Under the pieces are notes generated by a model. The model had not been told where the DNA came from. It saw only the letters and a list, made by a program, of their open reading frames with translations, and searched no databases. The position numbers and the translations under genes were made by a program. Shown in pieces: positions 1 to 15,245 of a stretch of 64,000 nucleotides of DNA; within the stretch, counting starts at the first letter, position 1; each line of letters starts with the position of its first letter. This DNA is from Opisthocomus hoazin (lineage: Eukaryota; Chordata; Aves; Opisthocomiformes; Opisthocomidae). The DNA lies in NCBI RefSeq assembly GCF_030867145.1, contig NC_134414.1:18804518-18868517 (forward strand), written 5' to 3'.

Positions 1-449
1 TTCCTGGCAATGTGGGATTAGTCTTCCAAAGGAGGGAAGGAGAATTCCTGTTTGTTTTGTTTGCTTGTATGTTTGTTTGTTTTTTTAAATTTCAAAATAC
101 CTTAGAGGTGTTTGAATATCACAGAGGACAATGGGAATCCTAGTCCACTGCTTCTTAAACCTGCAAGCTGGGGAGGACATGAAGTTGAAGAACTGTTCCC
201 TTTGGGAAAGCATCCCAGCCCATGCTGAAGGAAACACAGTGGTGACATTCTCCTCTATATGTGAGCTGTATGGGAAGTATACTGTGATTCTGGGGAGGCA
301 GCAGTAGGTACTGTGAAAGGCCAGGACATGCATGGGAATTGAAAGCAAGCCAGGAACAGGGTTTGTAACTCCAGCAGCAAATACACATAGGGACTTTAGG
401 TATCTGTGCCTCTATTCAGAAAGATATTTGTCTGTCTGTCTATCACACG

Positions 450-697
450 TGCAGGAGTTGTTTAATGGCCTAGTGAAATGCCAGAAGAAAAAAAAAATCA
501 GACAACAGAGTATACAATTTTGAGGTTTTTTTAATTGCTGAGTGAAATTGTATAAAGTGCAAATAAATCAATATAAAATTTCAGAGAGAGAAAGTGCAGT
601 CCAGGAGTTATAATTTTAGTTAGCAAGAGGATTAAAATTGTTTCAGAACACCAAAACAATCAGTTGTAAAATCTTTGGTCTTTTTGAAGCATGTTCT
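450..697 (-). other. MMP7: Probable 3' untranslated region of MMP7
   Basis: No exact AATAAA lies on the minus strand between the stop codon and the window edge. The variant ATTAAA occurs at 530-535 and 461-466, and either would give a 3' UTR of about 170-250 nt. The end is therefore uncertain. Confidence 0.35.
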
Positions 698-4809
<4,112 letters not shown>

Positions 4810-4859
4810 CGTGCCCAGCTTGCCGAGGAGCTTTGCTACAGCAGAAAGGGATTAGCCTT

Positions 4860-5022
4860 CTGTCTCCCAAGACCACAGCTAAAATGCTTATATAGATCCG
4901 GATAGCCTCAAGTGGCGACTTCATACGTGACTCACCTTTTGGTGGTGTTGACGTAATGTCATCACTATTCCAATGTAATGTAAATGAAAGCACATTAAGC
5001 AAGTCTTTCCTTTGACTTCCCT
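4860..5022 (-). promoter_or_regulatory. MMP7: MMP7 core promoter: TATA box, AP-1 site, ETS-like cores
   Basis: Reading the minus strand, CTATATAAG lies at 4887-4895, which predicts a start near 4860. TGAGTCA, a perfect AP-1 element, lies at 4928-4934, about 65-70 bp upstream of that start. GGAA cores (ETS/PEA3-like) lie at 5007-5010 and 5017-5020, about 145-160 bp upstream. This layout is typical of AP-1/ETS-inducible MMP promoters, human MMP7 included. Motifs are seen directly; activity is inferred. Confidence 0.75.
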
Positions 5023-5341
5023 GTTCATGTCATGTCACAGCTAGCAGCCAGCTTTGGCTCTCTTTTCATGGTGTTCCAGTAGCGAAACCACAGGGTCATA
5101 GGGAAGTTCACTTTCCATAACTTCATCAGTACAGTTACTGTATAATCACTTCTCACAGCGCTTCCCCCAGGTTCCTTGTACACAACGGCATTTTGCAACA
5201 GCCTTTCGGTCAGACAGCCTGCCTGTATTAGTTGATGCAGAGGCAGAGATGAGATAGATTGGAGTGCTATCTCACTGAAACTACTGGCATTTCCTAGGGA
5301 GCATGCACAACACTGTCTAGGTAATTTTTCTGATTCAAATT
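5023..5341. other. MMP7 upstream flank, no feature recognised
   Basis: AT-rich unique DNA between the MMP7 promoter motifs and the first CR1. No further exon, repeat or strong motif was seen. Confidence 0.5.
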
Positions 5342-6104
5342 ATAGAATCATAGAATCATTAAGGTTGGAGAAGACCTCTAAGATCATCAAGTTCAACTGC
5401 CAACCTGACACCACCATGCCTACTAAACCATGTCCCGAAATGCGACATCTACAAGTTTTTTGAACACCTCCGGGGATGGCGATTCCACCACTTCCCTGGG
5501 AAGCCTGTTTCAATGCTTCAAAGCTCTTTCAGTGAAGAAATTTTTCCTATTATCCAATCTAAATCTTCCCTGATGCAGCTGGAGGCCATTTCCTCTCATC
5601 CTATCGCTAGTTACTTGGGAGAAGAGACCAACACCTGCCTCACTACAACCTCCTTTCAGGCAGTTGTAGAGAGCAATAAAGTCTCCCCTCAGCCTACTCT
5701 TCTGCAGGCTAAACAGCCCCAGTTCCCTCAGCTGTTCCTCGTAAGACTTGTTCTCTAGACCCTTCACCAGCCTTGTTGCCCTTCTCTGGACGCACTCCAG
5801 CACCTCATTGTCCTTCTTGGAGTGAGGGACCCAAAATGGAACACAGTACTCCAGGTGCGGCCTCACCAGTGCCCAGTACAGGGGCACGATCACCTCCCTG
5901 CTCCTGCTGGCCACACTATTTCTGATACCAGGCAGGATGCCGTTGGCCTTCTTGGCCACCTGGGCACACTGCTGGTTCATATTCAGACGGCTGTTGACCA
6001 ACACCTCAAGGTCCTTTCCCATCAGGCAGCTTTCCAGCCACTCTTCCCCAAGCCTGTAGCGTTGCATGGGGTTGTTGTGACCCAAGTGCAGGACCTGGCA
6101 TCTT
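5342..6104 (-). mobile_element. CR1 LINE fragment, 5'-truncated
   Basis: Begins on the plus strand with ATAGAATCATAGAATCAT, the reverse complement of the CR1 3' tail, so the element is on the minus strand. The minus-strand frame 5510-6085 encodes the end of CR1 ORF2, with [38 protein letters not shown] and [14 protein letters not shown]. Similarity fades near 6104, upstream of which the reverse-transcriptase core is missing. It is of the same type as the copies at 41882-43229 and 39219-39532. Confidence 0.93.
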
Positions 6105-6351
6105 GTGAGGTATCCTACACTGCAGGAAATCCAGTTCAGTAAAGTTAGAGAGATTTCTGTTGGTTTTACAGAGATCAGAAGAGACCTCTTTAAATGTGCT
6201 CTCTAGAAAGAGGAGGCCATGGGGAGCCTTTGTCCCTTTCCTCCCAAATGAGATAGCCTTTCAGGAGAGTTTCTTTACATTGGAGAACTAGATATAAAGC
6301 ATAATTTACAAGAATGGGTGAAAGCCCTCAGAAAAAAAGCAAGGAGCTTAC

Positions 6352-6462
6352 CCTAACAAATGTGGAGTTATCTATCTCCAGCTGTACCAGTGCAACCTGA
6401 CTGAGGTCCATGAAGCACCAGCAGAGAAAACTACGGCTGAGCAGGGCAGCCGCAACACCCAT
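6352..6462 (-). CDS. Speculative 37-codon first exon with leader-like sequence
   Basis: On the minus strand GGACCATGG, a strong start context, opens a frame beginning MGVAAALLSRSFLCWCFMDL. After exactly 37 codons it meets AGG followed by GTAAGC, a near-perfect donor in phase 0. The N-terminus is hydrophobic, like a weak signal peptide. I do not recognise the protein and found no partner exon; a CR1 lies just downstream. A short frame with a donor can arise by chance. Confidence 0.15.
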
Positions 6463-7967
6463 GGTCCGCTAAGACCAATGCTGGTCTCAGCTGCACTCCA
6501 CCGAACCCCACTGGAAGTGATAGTATTTGAGGACTGGAAACACCAGTCCATGAGCTGGCTTGTGATTTTTTTCAGGCTGTGCAGTTTTGTGACCATATTA
6601 CAGCTAATCCAAAACGAAAGGCGCATAAATGGGAGAAGACTGTTACTGTTTCTCACAATAAAATAGCTCATATGGGTATAGCTGAACATGGCTGGAAGAG
6701 TTTGTGGGTTACTGGCTTAAGTCCAATGTACTTCTGACTGATGTGACAAGAAAGACTTTGATTTCAGAGAGAGATGGTCTATACCAAAAAACAGCTGTAT
6801 TATGCAGAAGAGGACTATGTTACACAGTAATGTCTGAAACAGTTGCTAAAGGAACGATGCTTCCATCTGATACTGAAAACAGCCCAGATACCCACCATGT
6901 GACCATTTCTGTACCTTTTGGTAGGCTTACAGGAAATCTATTGATGTCCAAATTTTAAAGCTTGATGAAAAAAAGCTGTTTTATTGTCAGAAGCAGGTTC
7001 GTCTTTTTCTTTCTCAAGAGCTGACTTCATGTCTGACTGTGGCAGTAAAGTAGGATCTGGACCAGAGTCTGAGTGGCAGGAGATGAGGATGTGTTTAAAC
7101 CACACTGAACTCCATGACTTTACCATGTGGTCCTGGTTATTTCCTCATATACACAAGAGGAATTTGAAAGCCTTGGAGCCCCATTGTAGCTGACAGGCTA
7201 TTGACCAGCTCGCATATAGTTTTCACTGGGCCATGGGCAAAACTGAAAAGGAGAGTTTAAACACAAGAGCTTGCTGAGAAAGGTCAGGCTTCATGTTCCA
7301 TTTCATTTTCTGCTGGATATCTGTGAACTCCCCTCTTTCTTTTTCTTTGTCTTTTTTTCAGAAAAATCCAGAAGGTTTCACTGAACATTGGGCTTGAATT
7401 GAAATAAAAAACTTTCTGTGAAAAGATTTTTCATTTCTTTAGGCTCAAAATCAGCAAGAATCAATCCAATTCTGATAAGATCAAGATCAAAAGGAAACAG
7501 ATGCTGATTTTTATATTTAGCTGTGTGAATTTTGCAGGCTTTATCTTTTTCTGTTGATCTTGAATGACAAAAACTGTTGTGGGTCAGAAAAAATAGTTTC
7601 CTGTCCAAACATCATAGTCAAATCATTGAGCAGAGAACATGTGCTAGAGAGTATGGCCTGTGTAGAAAAAGTTCAAAGAGATCATAAGAAGCGCTGTTAG
7701 AGACATTTAGTAAAAGAAGTTGCTGTAGCCACACAGTGAAAATAAAAGCACTTCATAACATAAAATTCTGCTAAGAAGACTCACAATATTACCACTGAAA
7801 GGCTTACTCTGTGACATTTTCTGAGGTTAGTAACCCTGCTGTGAACAAGGATGCTGCATGAAACTATGTCCTGTGCAGAACTCATTGATGGGCATCAGAG
7901 CTTTGGTGGTCTAGAGAAAAATACATATATAGAAACTAAGACCTGAACCTCCTTTGGACACGAGTGG

Positions 7968-8028
7968 GATGAAAAAGTGAAGTAAAGTGAAAAGTGAAGT
8001 GAAAGTGAAAAAGTGAAGTAGTGAATGA
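7968..8028 (+). repeat. AAGTGA-rich low-complexity repeat
   Basis: Imperfect tandem copies of AAGTGA/AAAGTGAA run for about 60 bp, nearly pure purine except for T. Probably a decayed simple repeat. Confidence 0.7.
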
Positions 8029-8144
8029 TCACTGTTTCTTGGTCATTTGACTTGGACAGGAGGTTCAGCTGGATTCTGCCCAACTTGAATGCAGCCAACA
8101 GTGGAGTTAATGCAGGTCAAGCACTGCTCAAATGTCTTTGTGAA

Positions 8145-8702
8145 TGTACTGGGTCTGGCTGGGATGGAGTTGACTGTCTTCATAGCAGCCCCTGTGGTGC
8201 TGTGTTTGGATTTGTGGCTAAACCGGTGTTGATAACACAGCAGTGTTTTGGTTATTGGTGAACAGTATTTGCACAGCATCAAGGCTTTCTCTGTTTTTCA
8301 CTCAGTCGCCACAGTGTATGGAAGAGACTGGGTGGGCAGGAGGCTGGGAGGGGACACAGCCGGGACAGTTGACCCAAATTCTCCAAAAGGATATCCCATG
8401 TGATATAATGTCATGCTCAGCAATAAAACTGGGCTAGCAGAAGAAGGTGGAGTGAGGGTTCTCTTCCAAGGTAGTCATTGCCTGGAGACTAGCTGGACAT
8501 CAATCTGCTTGCAGGAGGTGGTGAGCCTTTGCATCACTTCCCTCCTCCCCACCTTTCTTTCACTCATTAAACCATCTGTATCTCAATCCATGAGTTTTCT
8601 CTCTTCTGCACTTCCTAATCTCGCAACCTATCCCACTGTGGATGGGGAGTGAGCTAACAGCTGTGTGGGTGATTAGCTGCTGGCTGTGGTCTACCCACTG
8701 CA
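8145..8702 (+). mobile_element. Solo LTR of an avian endogenous retrovirus (ERVL-like)
   Basis: The sequence runs from TGTACTGGGTCTGGCTGGGA to TACCCACTGCA and follows a common bird LTR: TCTTCATAGCAGCC, GTGTTGATAACACAGCAG, GGGGACACAGCCGGGACAG, then CATTAAACCATCTGTATCTC (polyadenylation signal), and a GGGGAGTGAG end. The flanks GTGAA (8140-8144) and ATGAA (8703-8707) look like a target duplication with one mismatch. The TATA region (about 8421) is decayed. No internal retroviral genes adjoin it, so it is a solo LTR. Family assignment is from memory of the repeat. Confidence 0.82.
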
Positions 8703-9833
8703 ATGAATATCAAGCAAAAAGAATGGCCGAAAATCCCTGGGAAATGTATTGTTTGGTTCACTTGTGAATTATACAATATCGTATTTAAGCTTCTACCAAA
8801 CTGCTTATACCTGGATTCTTATGGTCTACAGGACACCTGATTTGTTTTGTTCTGTTATTTGGTTATTCAGTTTGACTAACAAAAACCAAAATTCAAACAT
8901 GGCAATTATTTCTGTAGAGTAAAATGTTTTTTTGCATTGCAATTTCTTGAGGCTAAGCCCAGTGAGGCGCTGTCTGCTTCAGAACCTTCCTGTTTTTTTC
9001 CACAAAAAGAACCTTCATCCTCTTTCTTGTCTCAGCTTCATGTGGCACACTCCATTTGGTTGCAAAATGGCCTCTGAGCAATGCAAATATAAGTCCCCTC
9101 AAGGTTGTTACGGACCATCTTTCTTTGCTGGGGCCTAGACTGTAGAGGAAGGCACATCTCCATGGCTTCTGCACTCAGTTTTCCATAGATTTTTACCCCT
9201 GAGAGGGCTCTTTTCAAAGGAGTCTCTTGGCACTGGTAATCCAGGGCTATGTATCCATTTTGCAGGCTGTGTGAGGTTAAAAATCTCCAGCCATCCCTGC
9301 CTGGGCACCGAGGTCCTGCCGAGGCCCCGTGGCACTGCAGAGAGAGGCAATCCAGTTCTTCCCTCCTGTTTAGCTGGATCAAGGTGCATCGAGCTGTTTC
9401 CCAGCAGGATCTACCTCATGTCCCATTGCTTTAGGGGAGGAAAGGCCTTAGGGAGAGACTAGATGTTCAGGTTCAGCACAAGAAACATAGCAAGAAGTAA
9501 CACATCTACGTTACTAATAATTAAGCAATCAAACTTAACATATCTCAAGTTGTGGGTTTACCATCATCTTATGGTGTCTAACGCTGCTTTGCATTTAATG
9601 ACTTTGTGTTTGGAGGAGTTTAATCAGGATATTGTGTGGGAAAAATATGTAATTATAGAGATAAGTTTTTACAACAGTAATCTTGAGGAATAAACAATAA
9701 GGGAAATGGCATTCCTGTAAATGTTACCTACCTGTGTTAGTTCTGACATCCTTCATTTTTCAATCTGTCTGCTCCATTGGTCAGTGATCAGGAGTGTCTC
9801 CTTCCTCCTGCTAACAGACACATATGGACCTGT
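8703..9833. other. Unique intergenic DNA
   Basis: Overlapping short frames occur on both strands near 8930-9460, caused by a GC-richer patch. None has recognisable domains or convincing splice context. No repeat was identified. Confidence 0.45.
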
Positions 9834-10950
9834 CACAGAATCACAGAATCACAGAATGTTCAGGGTTGGAAGGGACTTCTGGAAGTCATCTAGTCCAACC
9901 CTCCTGCCGAAGCAGGGTCACCTACAGCAGGCTGCACAGCACTGCATCCAGGTGGGTCTTGAATATGTCCAGAGAAGGAGAATCCACAACCTCCCTGGTC
10001 AACCTGTTCCAGTGCTCCATCACCCTCAGAGGGAAGAAGTTCTTCCTTATGTTCAGGTGGAACTTCCTATGCTTCAGTTTGTGCCCATTGCCCCTTGTGC
10101 TGTCGCTGGGCACCACTGAAAAGAGTTTGGCCCCATCCTCCTGACACCCACCCTTCAGATATTTATAAGCATTTAGAAGGTCCCCTCTCAACCTTCTCTT
10201 CTTCAAGCTAAACAAGCCCAGCTCCCTCAGCCTTTCCTCATAGAAGAGATGCTCCAGTCTCCTCACCATCCTTGTAGCCCTCCGCTGGACTCTCTCCAGT
10301 AGCTCCTCATCTTTCTTGAACTGGGGAGCCCAGAACTGGACACAGGACTCCAGATGGGGCCTCACTAGGGCAGTGTAGAGGGGAAGGAGAACTTCCCTCG
10401 ACCTGCTGGCCAAACACCTCTTGATGCACCCGAGGATCCCATTGGCCTTCTTGGCAGCCAGCGCACACTGCTGACTCATGGTCAACTTGTCATCCACCAG
10501 CACACCCAGGTCACTCTGTAGAGCTGCTCTCCAGTAGGTCTGCCCCAAGCCTGTACTGGTGCATGGGGTTGTTCCTTCCCAGGTGCAGAACTCTTCACTT
10601 GCCCTTGTTGAATTTCATCAGGTTCCTCTCTGCCCGACTCTCCAGCCTGTTCAGGTCTCACTGAATGGCAGCACAGCCTGCTAGTGTATCCACCATTCCT
10701 CCCAGTTTAGTATCATCAGCAAACTTGCTGAGGGTACACTCTAACTCTTCATCCAGGTCGTTGATGAAGAAGTTGAACAAGACTGGGCCCAGTACTGACC
10801 CCTGGGGGACACCCCTAGTTACAGGCTTCCAACTAGACTCAGTGCCACTGATGAAAACCCTCTGAGTTCTGCCATTCAGCCAGTTCTCAATCCACCTCAC
10901 CGACCACTCATCCAGCCCACACTTCCCAAGCTTCCCTAGGAGGATGTTAT
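9834..10950 (-). mobile_element. CR1 LINE fragment, minus member of a head-to-head pair
   Basis: Opens with three CACAGAAT tail units, so its 3' end is at 9834. Minus-strand frames 9922-10548 and 10658-10900 encode the ORF2 C-terminus and RT palm ([20 protein letters not shown], then FADDTKLGG), separated by a frame break near 10550-10650. Its 5' truncation point CCATAACATCC abuts the 5' end of the plus-strand copy at about 10951-10957. Confidence 0.95.
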
Positions 10951-12551
10951 GGAAGATAGCTTCAGTCTTCAGTGCTAAGACTGGCCCTCAGGAATCCCAA
11001 GCCCCGGAGGTAAAAGAAGAAGCCTACAAAGAGAACGACTTTCCCTTGATTGAGGAGGACTGTGTGAGGGATCGCTTAAGCAATCTGGATGTCCACAAAT
11101 CCATGGGCCCCGATGGAATGCACCCACGAGTGCTGAGGGAGCTGGCGGATGTCATTGCTGAGCCACTCTCCATCATCTTTGAGAGGTCCTGGAGGACAGG
11201 AGAGGTGCCCGAGGACTGGAGAAAGGCCAATGTCACTCCAATCTTCAAAAAGGGCAAGAAGGAGGACCCAGGGAACTACAGGCCGGTCAGCCTCACCTCC
11301 ATCCCGGGAAAGGTAATGGAGCAGCTTATCCTGGAGGCCATCATGAAGCAAGTGGAAGAAAAGAAGGTTATCAGGAGTAGTCAGCATGGATTCACCAAAG
11401 GGAAATCATGCCTGACCAATCTGATAGCTTTCTACGATGACATGACTGGCTGGGTAGACGAAGGGAGAGCCGTGGATGTTGTCTACCTTGACTTCAGCAA
11501 GGATTTCGACACAGTCTCCCATGATATCCTCCTAGGGAAGCTGAGGAAGTGTGGGCTGGATGAGTGGTCGGTGAAGTGGATAGAGAACTGGCTGAATGGC
11601 AGAACTCAGAGGGTTGTCATCAGCGGCGCTGAGTCTAGTTGGAGGCTGGTGACAAGTGGTGTCCCCCAGGGGTCAGTACTGGGCCCAGTCTTGTTTAACT
11701 TCTTCATCAACGACCTGGATGAAGAGTTAGAATGTACCCTCAGCAAGTTTGCTGACGACACCAAACTGGGAGGTGTGGTAGATACACCAGAAGGCTGTGC
11801 TGCCATTCAGCGTGACCTGGATAGGCTGGAAAGCTGGGCAGAGAGGAACCTGATGAGGTTCACCAAGGGCAAGTGCAGGGTCCTGCACCTGGGGAGGAAC
11901 AACCTCATGCACCAGTACAGGCTTGCGGTGGACCTGCTGGAGAGCAGCTCTGCGGAGAGGGACCTGGGTGTCCTGGTGGACGACAGGTTAACCATGAGCC
12001 AGCAGTGTGCCCTGGCTGCCAAGAAAGCCAATGGGGTCCTGGGGTGCATCAAGAAGAGTGTGGCTAGCAGGAGGAGGGAGGTTCTCCTTCCCCTCTACTC
12101 TGCCCTGGTGAGGCCCCATCTGGAGTCCTGTGTCCAGTTCTGGGCTCCCCAGTTCAAGAAAGATGAAGAGCTACTGGAGAGAGTCCAGCGGAGGGCTACG
12201 AGGATGGTGAGGGGACTGGAGCATCTCCCCTACGAGGAGAGGTTGAGGGAACTGGGCTTGTTCAGCCTGAAGAAGAGAAGGCTGCGAGGGGACCTTATAA
12301 ATGCCTACAAATATCTGAAGGGTGGGTGTCAGGAGGATGGGGACAAGCTCTTTTCAGTGGTGCCCAGTGACAGGACAAGGGGCAATGGGCACAAACTGAG
12401 GCACAGGAAGTTCCGTCTGAACATGAGGAGGAACTTCTTCCCTCTGAGGGTGACAGAGCACTGGAACAGGCTGCCCAGGGAGGTTGTGGAGTCTCCTTCT
12501 CTGGAGATATTCAAGACCCGCCTGGACGGGGTCCTGTGCGGCCTGCTGTAG
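10944..12551 (+). CDS. CR1 ORF2 reverse-transcriptase fragment, uninterrupted 535 codons
   Basis: Non-LTR retrotransposon polymerase. Visible in order: [20 protein letters not shown] (about residue 112), [20 protein letters not shown], catalytic motif [37 protein letters not shown], motif [10 protein letters not shown], then the C-terminal region ending [10 protein letters not shown]. Family copies usually read SKAFD where this reads SKDFD. The first few codons lie in the neighbouring inverted copy, so the listed ATG is not a native start. With endonuclease and 5' promoter missing it is a dead insertion, although the frame has no stops. Confidence 0.85.
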   Translation: MLWKIASVFSAKTGPQESQAPEVKEEAYKENDFPLIEEDCVRDRLSNLDVHKSMGPDGMHPRVLRELADVIAEPLSIIFERSWRTGEVPEDWRKANVTPIFKKGKKEDPGNYRPVSLTSIPGKVMEQLILEAIMKQVEEKKVIRSSQHGFTKGKSCLTNLIAFYDDMTGWVDEGRAVDVVYLDFSKDFDTVSHDILLGKLRKCGLDEWSVKWIENWLNGRTQRVVISGAESSWRLVTSGVPQGSVLGPVLFNFFINDLDEELECTLSKFADDTKLGGVVDTPEGCAAIQRDLDRLESWAERNLMRFTKGKCRVLHLGRNNLMHQYRLAVDLLESSSAERDLGVLVDDRLTMSQQCALAAKKANGVLGCIKKSVASRRREVLLPLYSALVRPHLESCVQFWAPQFKKDEELLERVQRRATRMVRGLEHLPYEERLRELGLFSLKKRRLRGDLINAYKYLKGGCQEDGDKLFSVVPSDRTRGNGHKLRHRKFRLNMRRNFFPLRVTEHWNRLPREVVESPSLEIFKTRLDGVLCGLL

Positions 12552-12640
12552 GTGACCCTGCTTCGGCAGGGGGGTTGGACTAGATGACCCACAGAGGTCC
12601 CTTCCAACCCCTACTATTCTGTGATTCTGTGATTCTGTGA
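10951..12640 (+). mobile_element. CR1 LINE, 5'-truncated within ORF2, with intact 3' end
   Basis: From about 10957 (GCTTCAGTCTTCAGTGC) through the RT domain and 3' UTR to the tail of ATTCTGTG units at about 12616-12640. Its ORF2 frame is uninterrupted. The N-terminal endonuclease region and ORF1 are absent. It is among the best preserved copies in the window. Confidence 0.95.
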
Positions 12641-14407
12641 TAGCGTCGAAAGCCTTGCTGAAGTTGATATTTTCCATGTAATAACTTGCTTTATTCAATT
12701 TAAATTGAAATTGTGAGATATAACCTTTAGAAGCATGCGATCTTTCCTTCTTCCAGAAGGACATGTACAGGACATGGGGAAGGGAATAGGGCATAAGCTC
12801 AGTCCAATGCGTTTCACTGCAGTGTGGGTCCAGACCTTGCTGGGCAGGAGCGGTGGTATAACCTCTTATACTCACCTCTCATTTGTGAATTCCCTTTTTG
12901 TAGCTGGTTGTCCCCATCCATCTGTATGTCTAGCTCAACACTGTCTCTAAAGGATTGAGTCAAGATGCGATCTACAGCCCTGTGTGCATCTTATCTTGAC
13001 AAAATATCCCTTCACGTAGGAAACCTTTAATATAGTACTTGCACTAATTCAACCTCAGACTGTCTGTAATCCTTTAGTAAATCTCTGTGATAAGCAGCAA
13101 TGTCTGAAGCTTTCAATGTCTGAAGCTTTTCCCGACACGTCCTGAGGATCTGCGGGTGTTCATGCATGTGGGGGCAGCACAGTGAGTTTGGGCTTCAGTG
13201 ATGATGGAGGCCAGGATTTGAAGGCAGGGTAGACACAGCAGGACCTTACCTCTTTCTGCCTTTACCTGTGCTGAGCCTCATGGAATTTTATAGGACTTTG
13301 GAAAAAGTTCTGGGAGTATAAATAACGTTAACCAAAATGTTGCATTTAGCCTGATTTGCAAAATTTTGTTTCTATCAAAAAATTAAACGGCCCTGAAACA
13401 CCAGAGAGTTGATAGATTTCACTGTAAATGGACATGCAGTAAAGCAATTTCAGAGGAATTACAGAGTTACCGCCAGGGTTTTATGCACGAATAGGAAAGG
13501 TGTGAGATTGATTTTGAATGCAACCAACATAAGACCAGTGCAGAAGCTTGATTTACCTCATGTGTGTTAGAGAGAGCTGAGATTCAGATAGGAGGATTGC
13601 AAAAAACTAAAACCAGTCATATGTGAACATACAGGCAAAAAAATTTTTACACCATTTTTTTCCCTAGAAGTTGCCAGGTACAATCATGTTATTGTCTCTA
13701 TTCAAATGATTCTTGATTCACAGCACTGATTCATGGCTGGAAGCTGGTAGCCTCCTGGTCAGGCAGGTCCTTGGGGTGTGGGACAGGTCCTTTTCTATTC
13801 CCCTGTCAGATTTCCAGTAAATGAATAGAAAGACAATAACATTGTTAGTAAACTCGGTTATACCATGGAGATGCTCTTTCACCAAAAATTTCCTTCCTTG
13901 AGCAGAGCTGCAGCCTCTGTTTTGCACAAAGCAAGTTATGGTGAGTTTTCCATCATGGTGGATTTTGACTTTGGAACCGTTAAAAAGCAACACAACCATT
14001 AAAAAGCTGCACAACCAAATAAGGACCACTTGCATTTGGGTGGTTAAGAGTGAGTCATAAAGAAGCCATGCTAACTTTAGAACAGTTATTCACATAGCTG
14101 CTCACCAGCCTGGGTGGTTGCTTAACCAAATCCCATGTGAGCAACTATTTTTCGCTCCTGCTGAGGAGGCGGAGTGAGAGAGAAGCTCGGTGGGCACCTA
14201 GAAACCAGACAAGATCAACCCACGGAAGTTAGAGAGCTTTCAGGGCAAAAAAAAAAAAAGGAGGAATTTGCCATCACAATTTTGTCACTGCCAAAAGTCT
14301 GCTTAGAATCTACTGCAGGCATCAAAGTCTATGTCTATATTAATGAGTAAAGTGGATGTGGAGGGTGAAACAGTGGGTGCTGAGGCCTGGGCACCCAGGT
14401 TCTTTAC
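12641..14407. other. Unique intergenic DNA with two short tandem duplications
   Basis: No gene recognised. AATGTCTGAAGCTTT is repeated in tandem near 13098-13130. A 20-bp unit containing TTAAAAAGC is repeated at about 13979-14018. A 13-bp A tract lies near 14247. Confidence 0.45.
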
Positions 14408-15245
14408 ATGCCAGAAGGACAGGATGCCATCCAGAGGGACCTGGACAAGCTCGAGAAATGGGCCTGTGTGAACCTCATGAGGTTCAATAAGGCCAAGTGC
14501 AAGGTCCTGCACATGGGCTGGGGCAAACCCCACTATCAATACAGGCTGGAGGATGAGGAGATTGAGAGCAGTCCTGCTGAGACCAGGGGGTACTGGTGGA
14601 TGAAAAGCTGGACATGAGCCGGCAATGTGTGCTCGCAGCCCAGAAGGCCAACCGTATCCTGGGCTGCATCAAAAGCAGGGCGGCCAGCAGGTCGAGGGAG
14701 GGGATTCTGCCCCTCTACTCTGCTCTGGTGACACCCCACCTGGAGTCCTGCGTCCAGCTCTGGAGCCCTCAGCACAAGAAGCACATGGAGCTGTTGGAGT
14801 GGGTCCAGAGAAGGCCACAAAAATTATCAGAGGGCTGGAGCACCTCTCCTATGAGGAAAGGCTGAGAGAGTTGGGGCTGTTCAGCCTGGAGAAGAGAAGG
14901 CTGTGGGGAGACCTTCTAGCAGCCTTTCAGTACTTAAAGGGAGCCTACAGGAAAGATGGGGACAATCTTTTTATCAAGGCCTTTTGTGACAGGACAAGGG
15001 GTAATGGTTTGAAACTAAGATTTAGTCTAGATATAAGGAAGACATTTTTTACAATGAGGGTGGTGAAATGCTGGAACAGGTTGCCCAGAGAAGTAGTGGA
15101 GGCCCCACCCTGGAAACATTCAAGGCCAGGTTGGACGGGGCTCTGAGGGACCTGATCTAGTTGAAGATGACCCTGCTCACTGCAGGGGGGGTGGGCTAGG
15201 CGACCTCTAAAGGTCCCTTCCAACCCAAAGCATTCTATGATTCTT
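14408..15245 (+). mobile_element. CR1 LINE fragment, 3' part
   Basis: Starts in the ORF2 C-terminal region (GATGCCATCCAGAGGGACCT) and ends CATTCTATGATTCTTT at 15245. Frames 14596-14865 and 14625-15146 overlap in different phases, showing at least one frameshift near 14820. The wording [19 protein letters not shown] and [15 protein letters not shown], and the ending GGTCCCTTCCAACCCAAAGC, mark a subfamily different from the 9.8-12.6 kb pair. Confidence 0.93.

Larger units (their letters stand above)
6105..8144. other. Unique intergenic DNA with a purine-rich simple repeat
   Basis: Apart from the speculative exon at 6352-6462 there is no recognisable gene. Short frames here show no family motifs. 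A GTGAA/AAGTGA-rich simple repeat lies near 7968-8028, just before the LTR. Confidence 0.5.

Noticed and set aside
1-450. Possible hemopexin exons of a longer MMP at the left edge
   Set aside because: No hemopexin-like frame was seen and the gene closes as a hemopexin-less matrilysin at 698.
10944-12551. Host gene interpretation of the 535-codon frame
   Set aside because: RT motifs and the CR1 tail at 12640 show it is a retrotransposon.
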